A stretch of 64,000 bases of DNA from Tridacna crocea. Its lineage: Eukaryota; Mollusca; Bivalvia; Cardiida; Cardiidae. This document shows positions 32,249 to 43,750 of the stretch, piece after piece (position 1 is the first letter of the stretch; each line of letters opens with the position of its first letter). The stretch spans positions 30,415,462 to 30,479,461 of the forward strand of contig OX031062.1 of NCBI GenBank assembly GCA_943736015.1, written 5' to 3'. The translations under genes and the position numbers were made by a program. The notes below the pieces were generated by a model that saw nothing but the letters and a program-made list of their open reading frames with translations, ran no database searches and was not told the DNA's origin.

Positions 32249-32380
32249 TTGATGGAGAACAATGCTTCCTAATGGTTTGACCTGGTTACCTAGTTCTTGA
32301 CCCCATGTATAACCGAATGTTAAAGTTTCTGGCAAAGTTTGGTGGAAATACTTTCAAAATTAAGGCATCTTGAACAAGTC

Positions 32381-32610
32381 TTAACTCTTTACCACACAAT
32401 CCCGACTTTTACTGACCCTGAGAAAGAAGCCTTTTGAAAACATTGTGGGAAATGGAGAAAATGCTGGTAACCAGCATTTTCTCCTTTTTCCCACAATGTT
32501 TTCTATATTTCCCAAACCAAATTTCAATTTTTGAGTCATATTCATTTTGTCGTCTGCAAGCGCTTTCAATTTGGACCAGTCTACAATTTTGTTGTTTGGT
32601 AATGAGTTAA
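32381..32610 (+). mobile_element. TTAA MITE, near-complete
   Basis: TTAACTCTTTACC to GGTAATGAGTTAA, centre GCTGGTAACCAGC. Confidence 0.9.
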
Positions 32611-32713
32611 GATACTTAATCAATTTGACCTACTGACATATAAACTGACCTATCATGGTCAAGTTGTAAATTTAGAAACGAGGCTAAGTTTACTACTGGC
32701 CTGTTATGCTGGT

Positions 32714-32938
32714 TTAACCCTTTACCAAACAATCCCTGATTTTTTACGACCTTGAGATCGAAGCCTTTTGAAAACATTTTGGGAAAAGGAGAAAATGCTG
32801 CTAACAAGCATTTTCTCCCCACAACGTTTTCTATCCTACTGGAAACAAATTTCAATTTGTCAGTTACATTAATTTTGTTGTCTGCATGTGCTTTCAATTT
32901 GGACTGGTCAAAAATTTTGTCGTTTGGTCAAGAGGTAA
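32714..32938 (+). mobile_element. TTAA MITE, right end decayed
   Basis: TTAACCCTTTACC to GGTCAAGAGGTAAA; right arm shortened (TTTTCTCCCCACAACG). Confidence 0.85.
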
Positions 32939-33050
32939 AATTTTGACAAAATTAATGTAAAATCTCGTTCAGTTTAAAAGGCCACATTAATCTATTAATC
33001 TCCAAATCATATCCTTTCTAAACAAAATTCCATCACTTTTAAGTCCTCAT

Positions 33051-33234
33051 TTAATCCTTTACCTCACAAGGACAACTTTTGACAACCCTGTGATAATCTG
33101 TATTTTCTCTTTTTCCCACAATGTTTTCTACCCTTCCCAAATCAAATTTTGATTTTTCAGTCACATTTATTTGTCATTTATAAATGCTTTCACTTTGGAC
33201 CACTCTATAAATTTGTTGTATGGTAAAGAGTTAA
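33051..33234 (+). mobile_element. TTAA MITE, left hairpin arm lost
   Basis: TTAATCCTTTACC...GACAACCCTGTG then TTTTCTCTTTTTCCC; ends GGTAAAGAGTTAA. Confidence 0.82.
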
Positions 33235-33459
33235 CCCATTACCACACAATCCCTACTTTTGACGCCCCTGAGAAAGAACCCTTTAGAAAACATTGTGGGA
33301 AAAGGAGAAAATGCTGGTAACCAGCATTTTCTCCTTTTCCCACAATGTTTTCTACCCTTCACAAAACAAATTTCAGATCTTTAGTCACATTTATTTTGTT
33401 GTCTGCAAATGCTTTCAATTTGGACAAGTCTTAAATATTGTTGTTTGGTAATGGGTTAA
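33231..33459 (+). mobile_element. TTAA MITE, near-consensus, shares TTAA with previous copy
   Basis: TTAACCCATTACC to GGTAATGGGTTAA with an uninterrupted, fully paired hairpin. Confidence 0.93.
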
Positions 33460-33637
33460 GCTGTAATCTGTGAATGCTTTCAATTTGGACGAGTCTAAAA
33501 CACCAGCCTATTTCATATAGGTATAATGTAGCAGCTAGAAACAGCAGCCCTCTAAAATAATACAATTGATAACACAATACTGCTAGTCTTTCATGCAAGT
33601 TTAACTATAACAAATGTACTACAGATACCAAGCTATT

Positions 33638-33865
33638 TTAACCCTTTACCATGCAATCCCAAGTTTTCATAACCCTGAAAAAGGAGACTTTTGAAAACAG
33701 TGGGAAAAGGAGAAAATGCTGATTAGCAGCATTTTCTCCTTTTCCCGCTATTTTTTTTTACCTTATCCAAGATAAAAATCATCATTCAAGCTACAATCAT
33801 TTTTTCATCTACAAATGCTTTCAATTTGGTCTAATTCCAAACTTTGTCTTTTGATAAAGATTTAA
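33638..33865 (+). mobile_element. TTAA MITE, first of a four-copy array
   Basis: TTAACCCTTTACC to GATAAAGATTTAA; centre GCTGATTAGCAGC. Confidence 0.82.
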
Positions 33866-33940
33866 CTCTTTACCAAATGACATACTTTTTGCCTGGTTTC
33901 ACCAGTTTGTGAAAGCCTGGATTTACTGGTAAAGGATTAA
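33862..33940 (-). mobile_element. TTAA MITE, 79-bp internally deleted copy
   Basis: Both ends are present (TTAACTCTTTACCAAATGAC; CTGGTAAAGGATTAA), but the hairpin and both arms are missing. Confidence 0.75.
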
Positions 33941-34165
33941 CCCATTACCACACAATCCCTACTTTTGACGCCCCTGAGAAAGAAGCCTTTAGAAAACATT
34001 GTGGGAAAAGAAGAAAATGCTGGTTACCAGCATTTTCCCCTTTTCTCACAATGTTTTCTTCCCTTCACAAAACAAATTTCAAATTTTCAGTCACTTTTAT
34101 TTTGTCATCTGCAAATGCTTTCAATTTGGCCCAATCTACAATATTGTCGTTTGGTAATGGGTTAA
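33937..34165 (+). mobile_element. TTAA MITE with flipped hairpin centre
   Basis: Near-consensus + ends, but the centre reads GGTTACC instead of the GGTAACC expected for this orientation. Confidence 0.92.
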
Positions 34166-34391
34166 CCCTTTACCAAGTGACAAAATTTTGGACTGGTCCA
34201 AGTTAAAAGCACTTGCAGAAGACAAAATAAAGTTTAACTCAAAAAATGAAATTTATTTCGAGCAGGGTAGAAAACATTGTGGGAAAAGGAGAAAATGCTG
34301 GTTATCAGCATTTTCTCCTTTTCCTACAATGTGTTCAAAAGGCTTCTATCTCAGGGTGGTAAAAACCAGGAATTATTTGGTAAAGGGTTCA
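34162..34391 (-). mobile_element. TTAA MITE, last of the array
   Basis: TTAACCCTTTACCAAGTGAC to GGTAAAGGGTTC; centre GCTGGTTATCAGC. Confidence 0.85.
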
Positions 34392-34518
34392 GCTTGAAAC
34401 ACTGATCCCAAGTATTATCAACTTTGATGAGGACCTTTGAAAATATTTACGGAATATGATGATAAAACACTGATAACTGGCAAATAAAAATTTTCTGAGC
34501 CCTGAACCAAGCTATCCC

Positions 34519-34747
34519 TTAATCCTTTACCAAACAACAAAATTTTAGTCTTGTCCAAATTGAAAGCATTTGCAGACGACAATTTCAGTCTGGCTCAAAT
34601 GGAGTAATTTTTCTGTGATAGAGTAGAAAACATTGTGGAAAAAGAAGAAAATGCTGGTTACCAGCATTTTCTTCTTTTCCCACGATGTTTTTCAAAAGGT
34701 TTCTTTTCCAGGAGTGTCAAAGTCAGCATTGTGTGGTAAAAGGTTAA
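34519..34747 (-). mobile_element. TTAA MITE, 'GTGGCTCAAATG' branch, covaried stem
   Basis: TTAATCCTTTACC to GGTAAAAGGTTAA. Stem AGAAGAAAATGC pairs with GCATTTTCTTCT, both arms altered relative to GGAGAAAATGC. Confidence 0.87.
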
Positions 34748-34902
34748 GCTTGCCTCTGACTAGTGAAGCATAAATAATAAACATTATGTTGAAGTAACTT
34801 TCATACTCTTAATTCTTGTATTTGATTCCAGCATTTTTAAAAAAAAATTGACATTACAAGGGACTGAAGGTTGAGTGAACTAGAGCTGTCACTGAATGTG
34901 AC

Positions 34903-35132
34903 TTAACTCTTTACCATACAATCCTGACTTCTAACGACCCTGAGAAAGAAAGCCTTTGAAAACATTGTGAGAAAAGGAGAAAATGCTGGTAACCAGCATT
35001 TTCTCCTTTTCCCACAATGTTTTCTACCCTTTCCAAATCAAATTTCATTTTTTCATTTACATTTATATTGTCGTCTGCAAGTGCTTTCAATTTTGACTGG
35101 TCCAAAAATTTTGTCATTTGGTAAAGGGTTAA
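34903..35132 (+). mobile_element. TTAA MITE, near-complete
   Basis: TTAACTCTTTACC to GGTAAAGGGTTAA, centre GCTGGTAACCAGC. Confidence 0.9.
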
Positions 35133-37436
35133 TACCCCTGCCAGCGCTTTGACACAAACAAGAGGGCCATGATGGCCCTGAAATCGCTCACCTGAGTCTA
35201 TTGACCAAACATGAACCATCTAGTTTCCCAGTGACCTAGTTTTTTTATCAGACATTACCCATCATCAAACACTTTTGAGGTATCAATAAGACAAACATTC
35301 TGACCAAGTTTCATGAGTATTGGACTGAAAATGGGGCCTCTACAGCGTACAAAAGGTTTTTCTAAGATTTCACCAAGTGACCTAGTTTTGGACCAGACAA
35401 TTACCCATAATCAAAATCTTTTGAGACATCACCAAAACAAACATTCTGACTAAGTCTGAAGAGTATTAGGCAGAAAATGTAGCCTCTAGAGTTATACACA
35501 AGGATTTTCTAATATTTGACCCATTGACCTAGTTTTTGACTCTACATGACCCATTTTCAAACATCATTCAAGGTATCACCAGGACTAATATTATGAAGAA
35601 GTTTTAGGAGTATCAGACTGAAAATGTGTCCTCCAGAGCATACAAAAGGTGTTTATAACATTTGACCTATTGACCCAGTTTTTGAACCAACATGACCCAT
35701 TTTCAAATTCATCCAAGATATTATAAAGGCAAACATTCTGACTAATTTTCAAGAGTGTTGGACTGAAAATGTGGCATCCAGAGCATAAACAAGGTTTTCT
35801 CTAAGATTTGACCTGATGACCTAGTTTTTAACCCCCAATGACCCATTTTCAAACTCGACTAATATATCATCAAGGCAAACATTCTGACCAACTTACAAGA
35901 GTCTTGGACTGAAAATGTGGCCTCTAGAGCCTACAAAAAGTTTTTCTAACATTTGACCAGTCCTGGTGACCTAGTTTTTGACTCCACATGACCCATTTTC
36001 ACACTCGTCCAAGATATCATAAAAGGCAAATATTCTGACAAACTTTCAAGAGTTTTGGACTGAAAATGTGGCCTCTAGAGCCTACAAAAAGTTTTTCTAA
36101 CATTTGACCTAGTGACCTAGTTTTTGACCCCACATGACCCATTTTCAATCTTGTTCAAGGTATCATCAAGACAAACATTCTGACCAACTTTCAAGAGTTT
36201 TGGACTGAAAGTGTGGCCTCTAGAGCGAACACAAGGTTTTTCTAAAATTTGACCTAGTGACCTAGTTTTTGACCCCACATGACCCATTTTCTATCTTGTC
36301 TGAGATAACATCCAGGCAAACATCCTGACCAATTTTAATGAGTATCCAACTGAAAATGTGGGCTTTAGAGCTTACACACGGTTTTTCTAGGATTTGACCT
36401 AGTGACCTAATTTTTGACCCAACATGACCCATTTTCATTCTCGTCCTAGATTTTATCGAGGCAAACATCCTGACCAACTTTCATGAGTATTGGACTGAAA
36501 ATGTGGCCTCTAGAGCGTACACGAGGTTTTTCTAAAATTTGACCTAGTGACTTAGTTTTTGACCCGACATGAACTGTTTTCTGACTTGTCCGAGATATTA
36601 TCAAGACATTCATTCTGACCAACTTTCAAGAGTTTTGGACTGAAAATGTGGCCTCTAGAGCGTACACAAGGTTTTTCTAAGATTTGACCTTGTGACCTAG
36701 TTCTTGATCCGACATGACCCATTTTCAAACTCGTCTGAGATATCTTCCAGGCAAACATCCTGACCAATTTTCATGAGTATCCGACTGAAAATGTGGCCTC
36801 TAGAGTGTACACAAGGTTTTTCTAAAATTTGACCAAGTGACCTAGTTTTTGACCTGGAATGACCCATTTTCATTCTTGTCCTAGATTTTATCGAGGCAAA
36901 CATCCTGACCAACTTTCAAGAGTTTTGGACTGAAAATGTCGCCTCTAGAGCTTCAACAAGGTTTTTCTAAGATTTGACCTAGTGACCTAGGTTTTCATCC
37001 AACATGACCCATTTTTGAACTTGCCTGAGATTTCATCAAGGCAAACAGCCTGACCAATTTTCCTGAGTATTGGACAGAAAATGTGGCCTCTAGCGCGTAC
37101 ACAAGGTAAAAAGATGAGGACGGACACAGTATGATCACAATAGCTCACCATGAGTACTTCGTGCTCAGGTGAGCTAGAAAAGTGTCAAGTTTAAGGGGAG
37201 ATAATTCCTCAACATGGAAGAGTTAATACTTGAAAATTGCATATTGCAAATCTTCAATATATGATCAATAAATGCACAAAGTTTCAGTACATTTGACGGA
37301 AAACTGTTGTAGGAGTTCGTGACACAAAATTACTAGTATTTTGTACACAGACAGACACATGGATGGACAAATGGACACACACACAGACAAACAGGCTGAT
37401 TCCAGTATACCCCCTTCATTCGTTTTGCAGGGGTAT
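35132..37436. mobile_element. TIR element (ATACCCCTGC ends) carrying a tandem-repeat insertion
   Basis: ATACCCCTGCCAGCGCTTTG at the left and TTTGCAGGGGTAT at the right. Near the right end it has a GACAGACACATGG-type repeat, as in the fragment at 47436-47490. It is interrupted by 35158-37176. It abuts the MITE that ends at 35132. Confidence 0.55.
35158..37176 (+). mobile_element. Tandem-repeat-cored element, ~145-bp unit
   Basis: Starts AACAAGAGGGCCATGATGGC...CTCACCTGAGT and ends CTCACCATGAGTAC / GTGCTCAGGTGAG then CTAG, the same termini as 28482-30046. The core is different: about 12-13 units of ~145 bp, marked by GACCTAGTGACCTAGTTTT and GGCCTCTAGAGC. Open frames inside it simply follow the repeat and are not genes. 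Confidence 0.75.
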
Positions 37437-37917
37437 AATAATATCCCAAAACAGTACAGAAAATGAAACAAATAATGGTGCAGAGGTTAGCACATGTACC
37501 TTTGTTTTTATGAATGGCAGATGGCTATTTCAGCCTAAAATTTGGCAAATTTTAATCACAAATTAGTGCATGCCTATTTTGTGCACAAGATATGTCAACA
37601 TACCACATTTAGAATTATATCTCACAGTGTTCATATACAAATCTTTTTCTGTTGTGTGTGTGTTTTGTTTTATCAACTTGTGATGCATATATTTAAGTTC
37701 GAAAATTTACTGGCATATAATAAAATCTACTTACATTCAGTTATACATTCCAGATACAACTAAAAACTTGGTGGATATTTACTACAAACTATATCTAATT
37801 CAATAATCAAGATTGTCATAGTACAGAGAAAATGGGAAATAAAAATTAACAATCTACTTACACTACTGCAAAATGGGCTAAACAGATATAAAAGCAGAAA
37901 ATGCATAACTTTTGCCA
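37437..37917. other. Intergenic, no gene recognised
   Basis: AT-rich unique sequence with two short non-conserved frames. Confidence 0.4.
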
Positions 37918-38157
37918 TTCAAATCTTTACCACACAATCCAAAGTTTTAAAGACTCTGAAAAAGAAACCTTTTGAAAGCATTGTTGGAAAAGGAAATGCT
38001 GTTAACCAGCATTTTCTCCTTTTCCCACAATGTTTTCTATCGCTCCTAAGTCAAATTCCATCACTTGAGCCATATTTAGAATTTAAAAAGTCATCTGCAA
38101 ATACAGGTACTTTGAATTTGGACAGGTCTACAATTTTGTCCCACAGTACAAAGTTAA
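37918..38157 (+). mobile_element. TTAA MITE, ends eroded
   Basis: TCAAATCTTTACCACACAAT to CACAGTACAAAGTTAA; centre GCTGTTAACCAGC. Confidence 0.75.
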
Positions 38158-38166
38158 AAAAACCCT

Positions 38167-38384
38167 TTAACTCATTACCAAACGACAATATTTTCGTCTG
38201 GTCCAAATTGAAACCATTTGCAGAAGACAAAATAAAAGTGACTGAAAATTTGAAATCTGTTTTGTGAAGGGTAGAAAACATTGTGGGAAAAGGAGAACCA
38301 GCATTTTCTCCTTTTCCCACAATGCTTTTTAAAGGCTTCTTTCTCAGGGGTGTCAAAAGTAGGGATTGTGTGGTAATGGGTTAA
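38167..38384 (-). mobile_element. TTAA MITE, hairpin shortened by ~12 bp
   Basis: TTAACTCATTACC to GGTAATGGGTTAA. The left arm jumps from GGAGAA to CCAGC, losing AATGCTGGTTA. Confidence 0.87.
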
Positions 38385-38603
38385 GGACCTCTACTGAGTG
38401 GGTAAAAAAGTTGCCCCATTTCAAAAAACTTCGCAGGAATGGCCAAGAAAAGTTAGACTGAAGTCAAAATTTTTGGCCTGAAATATATCTTTCATGACAC
38501 CAACAAATGCAAATCAGAAATAGATTTTGCATTCTTTACAGTCTGTTCTTGATCCACACAGTCTATATCCTTTGGGCCTACCTTGGTGGCTCAACAACAC
38601 TTT

Positions 38604-38838
38604 TTAACCCTTAACCACACAATCCACAGTTTAAACAACCTTCAGGAACAAGGCTTTGGAAAACATGGTGGGAAAAGGAGAAAATGCTGGCGACCATTTT
38701 ATCCTTTTCCAACAATATTTTCTTCCTTCTACCCTCCAAAACCCCAAATCCATCATTTGTCCCATACTTTATTGTTGTCTGCAAATGCTTTCTAATTTGG
38801 ACAAATCCTATATATATTGCTGTATGGTAAAGAGTAAT
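38604..38838 (+). mobile_element. TTAA MITE, diverged
   Basis: TTAACCCTTAACCACACAAT to GTATGGTAAAGAGTAA; CCTCCAAAACCCC in the arm is atypical. Confidence 0.78.
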
Positions 38839-39002
38839 AACAAAAAGCTATCTAGCACTATCACAGTGAACCAAGCTATACTTGCTTTTGCAGACAGTGT
38901 CACAGTGTAGACAAAAATTAGTTTGCTACAATAGTCAGGCCTAAACAACCAGACCAATATTTCAGCTGTTTCTCAAAATTTCCAGATCCATTTCAAAAAA
39001 AC

Positions 39003-39083
39003 CTTTAAACCTTTACAACACTAAAATGTAGACTTGCTTGTATTGAAAGCATCTTGAAAACAACATATCAAATGTGGCTTGAC
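39003..39083 (-). mobile_element. TTAA MITE left-arm fragment
   Basis: TTTAAACCTTTACAACAC...GAAAGCATCTTG, cut by the next copy. Confidence 0.55.
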
Positions 39084-39307
39084 TCTTTACCAAACGATAA
39101 AGTTGTAGACTGGTTCAAATTGAAAGCACTTGTTGACAACAAATTAAATGTAACTCAAAAATTGAAATTTGTTTCCAGCAGGGTAGAAAGCATTGTGGGA
39201 AAAAAGAGAAAATGCTGGTTACCAGCATTTTTTCTTTTCCCATAATGTTTCCTAAAGGCAACAATCTCAGGGTCGTAATAAACAGGGATTGCTTGGTAAA
39301 GGGTTAA
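39079..39307 (-). mobile_element. TTAA MITE, - orientation
   Basis: TTGACTCTTTACC to GGTAAAGGGTTAA, centre GCTGGTTACCAGC. Confidence 0.85.
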
Positions 39308-39452
39308 AATATGGAATGGCCTGAGAAAGGAAGATATTAACATTGAGGGAATAGGAGAAAATGCTGGTTTCCAGCAATTTTCATTTGCCTGCAATGTTTT
39401 CAAAAGACTTTTCCCCTGTGGCTTTTATACATCAGGACTCTGTGGTAAATGA
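39304..39452 (-). mobile_element. TTAA MITE, left arm lost, shares TTAA
   Basis: From TTAAAATATGG through GCTGGTTTCCAGC to CTCTGTGGTAAATGATC. Confidence 0.6.
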
Positions 39453-39469
39453 TCAGTTCTTCCTCTAAG

Positions 39470-40135
39470 GGTGTTTACAATTTATTTCCCACTTTCCGGT
39501 AGGATATCGAGAAATAGCAGTGAAAAGATTTTTTGATCTTACACTGGTAAAACCAGTGAAAATACCGATTTTCATGTTCTCATTGCCTAGGTAAATTTCG
39601 CATGCCTAACAACCAGACAGGAAATATATAAATACCTTACATTTCTCGCGCTTGAAGTAATATTGTAATGCGTTGCTATGCAGGAGGGGTACGCCATGGG
39701 GAATAACGGAAAAGAACTGTACCGTATTTTGATAAAGCTCCTCCCAGAAAGGGTTTAACTCTTTACCACACAACAAAACTTTGGACTTGTCCAAATTAAA
39801 AGCATTTGCAGACGACAAAATAAATGTTAATAAAAAATTGAAAATTGATTTGGAAAGGGTAGAAAACATTGTGGGAAAAGGAGAAAATGCTGGTTACCAG
39901 CATTTTCTCCTTTTCCCACAATGTTTTCAAAGGTTTTCTTTCTCAGGGACGTTAAAAGTCGGGATTGTGTGGTAAAGAGTTAAAGCATGAAATAAATAGA
40001 ATATTTGTTTTTTTTCCGTGAAAGATCAAAATTTTTTTCATTGAGTGAACACCATCGGTAATATTTTCACGAGTGACGCAGTGTACAAGTGTACCAGTGT
40101 AAGATAAAAAAAAAAAATATCCTCTATATCTTACT
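39470..40135. mobile_element. Long-TIR element with a MITE inside
   Basis: GATCTTACACTGGTAAAACC and GTGAAAATACCG near 39535-39575 are mirrored by CGGTAATATTTTCACGAGTG and CCAGTGTAAGAT near 40050-40108. The outer limits are uncertain. Confidence 0.5.
39755..39983 (-). mobile_element. TTAA MITE, near-complete, nested
   Basis: TTAACTCTTTACC to GGTAAAGAGTTAA; fully paired hairpin. Confidence 0.92.
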
Positions 40136-40374
40136 TTACTTTGGTGGAAAACAGTATCAAAATAAATTCTAAAATATATGTGCAAGCAAAAATGGTAAAT
40201 TGCTTTAAAACAAGCAAAAATCGTAAGCAGTTTACAAAAATCTACAGGCTTTTTAACATGCAAAAGCATAAAAACTTTCATCCAACGTAAAAAATATAAG
40301 CAAGGCATGCAAAAAAATATCTGGTTCTGTTTAAAATCAGCAAAAAGATGCATTGTATTCTCCAATTCTTGTTT

Positions 40375-40603
40375 TTAACATATTACCAAACGATGATATT
40401 TTAGACTGGCCCAAATTGAAAGCATTTGCAGACGACAAAAAAAAAGTGACTGAAAATTTGAGATTTGTTTTGTGAAGGGTAAAAAACATTGTGGGAAAAG
40501 GAGAAAATGCTGGTTACCAGCATTTTCTTCTTTTCCCACAATGTTTTTTAAAGGCCTCTTTCTCAGGGGCATCAAAAGTAGGGATTGTGTGGTAATGGAT
40601 TAA
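40375..40603 (-). mobile_element. TTAA MITE, near-complete
   Basis: TTAACATATTACC to GGTAATGGATTAA, centre GCTGGTTACCAGC. Confidence 0.9.
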
Positions 40604-40650
40604 AAGGCTTTTTCAGATAAAAGAAAAAAAAAATAATTTTTTTTTAATGT

Positions 40651-40867
40651 TTAACTCTTTACCAAATGACAAATTTTTTGACTGGACCAAATTGAAAGCA
40701 CTTGCAGATGACAAAATGAAAGTGAAATTTGTTTCCTGCAGGGCAGAAAACATTGTGGGAAAATGAGAAAATGCTGATTATCAGCATTTTCTCCTTTTCC
40801 CTCAGTGTTTTCAAAAGGCTTCTTTCTCAGGGTCGTTAAAAGTTGGGATTGTGTGGTAAAGAGTTAA
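40651..40867 (-). mobile_element. TTAA MITE with covaried centre
   Basis: TTAACTCTTTACC to GGTAAAGAGTTAA. Centre GCTGATTATCAGC: both sides of the usual GG/CC pair changed. Confidence 0.88.
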
Positions 40868-41132
40868 AAGACTTTAAACAGTCTAAAACTAACAGTTTTT
40901 CTTGAGTTATTAGCTAGAATACTCCTTATCTACACAGCTCTCAATATGAGAAAAAAACTGTTTTTGGCTCATAGCTTCATATAATACAATTGCATCTACT
41001 GTACTTAATTCTATTCCGAACGACAAAATTTTAGGCTATACCAAATTGAAAGCACTTGCAGATGACCAAATAAGTGTGGCTGTAAAATTAAAACATGTTG
41101 TGAAAAGGGTAGAAAACCTTTTGAGAAAAAAG

Positions 41133-42610
41133 TAGGGATGGCAACGAGTATCGATTTCAATACTCGAGTACTCGGTCATTCTTCCGATCGAGTACCCGGT
41201 TACTCGGATGATTTTTACTAGTCTACAACTCTACATTTTACACTAGAATGTCAAAGGTTTTTTGTCCTAAAGAATGGGGACAATGAAAAAAATCTTGCAA
41301 TTCGTTTGATACCCTTTGTTTACATGCATTTATTTCGCGTAGTTTCATTTCTTCACACGTAACGTCATAATCATGCTTCCCAACCCTCCCGATTTCAAAG
41401 GGACTTTCCCGATTCAAGACCAAAAAAATCTGATCACATGACAAACTATTCAAACCCTAATTAAAAAAAAAATCGGGTACAAGGGTATAAAGGGTGTGAT
41501 AATCTTGTATCCAAAATACGTAACATATACATGTACATCCGAAGTTGCCATAGAGTTAAATGCATGTATTTCACGGTCAATCTGGTTCATTGTTTAACTC
41601 ATTACCAGATGACAAAATTTAAGGTTTGTCCGAATCGAAAGCATTTGCAGACGACAAAATAAAAGTAAATGAAAATTTGAAATTCGTTTTGTGAAGGGTA
41701 GAAAACATTGTGAGAAAAGGAGAAAATGCTGGTAACCAGCATTTTCTCCTTTTCACACAATGTTTTCTAAAGAACTTCTTTCTCAGGGTCGTCAAAAGTA
41801 GGGATTGTGTGGTAATGGGTTAAAAATAGAAATCAAGGTACAGTAATCTAGTCTAACCGAGTTTTACCGATCGAAGATCGACGAACCAATTAAATTTGAG
41901 AACGGGTCGACGAGGTACTTGTCAGAGTGGAATTTACGTCATTCACCTCACGTAGGCAGGTAAATTATATTGAGAATCTACCAAAAACGCTAAATTTATA
42001 ATGATCCCCATCGCGATCCCAGGGCACAGACAAAAATCAGTGACAAGTTAATCATCAACAAAAACAATTGGAAAAGGCGAAGTTTTTCACTGTTTAGTGC
42101 ACAAGTGACCCCTGGAATTCCAATCTGTCTAAAAATACACCAACCTGTAAGGTTCAATGGCGTAGCAATGTTTTAATATTTTTGGCGATCACAGGTTACG
42201 CACGACCCCGAAATAATTAAGTTTCACTGTCAAACTGTGAAGGCTTTACAGGATAATTATTTTCCTACCTAATTAGACCATATTAGCCGGCCTCTGATTA
42301 ACCGAAATTACGAAAACTTTTTTCATTAGCAATTAACGTAAGCGGATTAACGATATAAGTGACATACTATGGTTGTTTTTTACAAACATGTGTCGAACTG
42401 TGAATTGTCTGGCTACTTTCGCACCTTTGCAGCGATGCATTATTGACATTTAATCGGCTGCAGTGTTTGTTTTGCAATGAAATTTTCCTCGGGAAGAAAA
42501 ATGGTACATTGAAAAAAAAAATTACCGAGTAATCGAGTATCAATTTCTGTAACCGATACTCGGACGTTCGATCGAGTACTCGGTTAACCGGTTACTCGTT
42601 GCCATCCCTA
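41133..42610. mobile_element. hAT-like non-autonomous element, 1478 bp, with exact 8-bp duplication
   Basis: TIRs TAGGGATGGCAACGAGTA and ACTCGTTGCCATCCCTA are flanked by GAAAAAAG on both sides (41125-41132, 42611-42618). Sub-terminal CGAGTACTCGG repeats mark both ends. It holds no transposase frame and is itself host to a MITE. Confidence 0.9.
41594..41823 (-). mobile_element. TTAA MITE inside the hAT-like element
   Basis: TTAACTCATTACC to GGTAATGGGTTAA. The centre GGTAACC is flipped relative to its - arms. Confidence 0.92.
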
Positions 42611-42750
42611 GAAAAAAGACAAAATGCTGGTTACCAGCATTTTCTCCTTTTCTTACAATGCTTTCAAAAGGCTTCTTCCTTAGGGTCGTTAAAATTCAGG
42701 ATTGCGTGGTAAAGAGTTAAAGCTAACTTGGCTATCCTCTACCAAATAGG

Positions 42751-42880
42751 TGTAACCCTACACTATACAATCAAAAGTTTTAAAAACTCCGAGAAAGCCC
42801 TTTAAAAACAATGTGGAAAAAAGAAAAAATGCTGGTGACCAGCATTTTCTCCTTTTCCCTCATTATTTTTATTTTCTAAA
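42751..42880 (+). mobile_element. TTAA MITE, 3' truncated
   Basis: GTAACCCTACACTATACAAT with hairpin centre GCTGGTGACCAGC. Confidence 0.65.
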
Positions 42881-43533
42881 AGCAAATTCAACAAGCAATT
42901 TCGTTGAAATGATATCCCCCGCCAAAAAAAACCTTTTGTGATACCAACATATTAGAGGTATTGTGTTTTGCATGTACATGTGGCCTTTTTGTTACTGGTC
43001 CATGATGAAATTATACATTAAGCTCCCTTGTTCCATGGCACAGCATTTCATTACATTAAAAAAAATTTATAAGAGGTCCATAACAGATTATACATTAAGT
43101 GCCCTATAGCAGAACTTAGCATTTCATCAAATGAAAACAAAGAAAATATACATAAAACCCCCTTTTTCCATATGTCATTATATATACATGTATATTAAAA
43201 AAAAAGTATCAATGGACTATCCAATGGAAGACATGCATGAAGTTTCATAAATTTTTGTCAAGGACTTTAGAAGATATCCCTCTCAAAACATACGCCGCCA
43301 CACTGCTGCCATTTCAAGCAACAAGCTAGAGGCTAAAGTGATGAAATTTCTAGCACCTGCATGGGTAGCTGAATAGATATATGGTGTTACTTGTGATCTA
43401 AAAGGTTTACGAACAGACTGATGGATGGAGAGACGGATGCACAATGGACTCATTGGTCACTGGCTTTGATCAACCAATAAAAATATGAAGTTTCATGAAA
43501 CTATGTCCAAAAGTAGGAGATACATTGATAAAA
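42881..43533. other. Dispersed-repeat-like sequence, no gene
   Basis: ATATCCCCCGCCAAAAAAAA, TGAAGTTTCAT and a GATGGATGGAGAGACGGATG stretch resemble interspersed repeats of molluscs. Boundaries were not resolved. Confidence 0.35.
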
Positions 43534-43750
43534 CAAGAGGACCATGATGGTCCTATATGGCTCACCTGAGTACTAAGCAGTAAAGGTCTACAATGAAGAT
43601 AAAAATATCCAAGTTCAAGGTCAAATACTGTAATTCTGACAGGGTATGTAACTGTGCAAAAAGCATATTCTTCTTTTCCATAAATGCTTTCACAACCTTC
43701 CTTATTCAGAGTCACTGAAAGTCAGAGTTGTATGGTAAGGGATTGAATTA
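43534..43750 (+). mobile_element. End fragment of the tandem-repeat element, then a MITE 3' fragment
   Basis: ACAAGAGGACCATGATGGTC...CTCACCTGAGTACTAAGCAG matches the start of 28482-30046 and stops by 43590. At 43660-43747 a - MITE end (TTGTATGGTAAGGGATTGAA) remains. Confidence 0.6.

Larger units (their letters stand above)
41005..42720 (-). mobile_element. TTAA MITE interrupted by a hAT-like element
   Basis: TTAATTCTATTCCGAACGAC...GTAGAAAACCTTTTGAG (to 41132), resuming at 42611 with GACAAAATGCTGGTTACC and ending GGTAAAGAGTTAA. Confidence 0.88.

Noticed and set aside
21697-34391. CRISPR-like array impression from regularly recurring palindromic motifs
   Set aside because: Repeats are 230 bp, occur in both orientations with TTAA borders, and have no constant repeat with unique spacers; the sequence is eukaryotic.
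36262-36912. Three similar ~71-codon - strand frames
   Set aside because: They follow the 145-bp tandem unit of the 35158-37176 element; the similarity is the DNA repeat, not a protein family.
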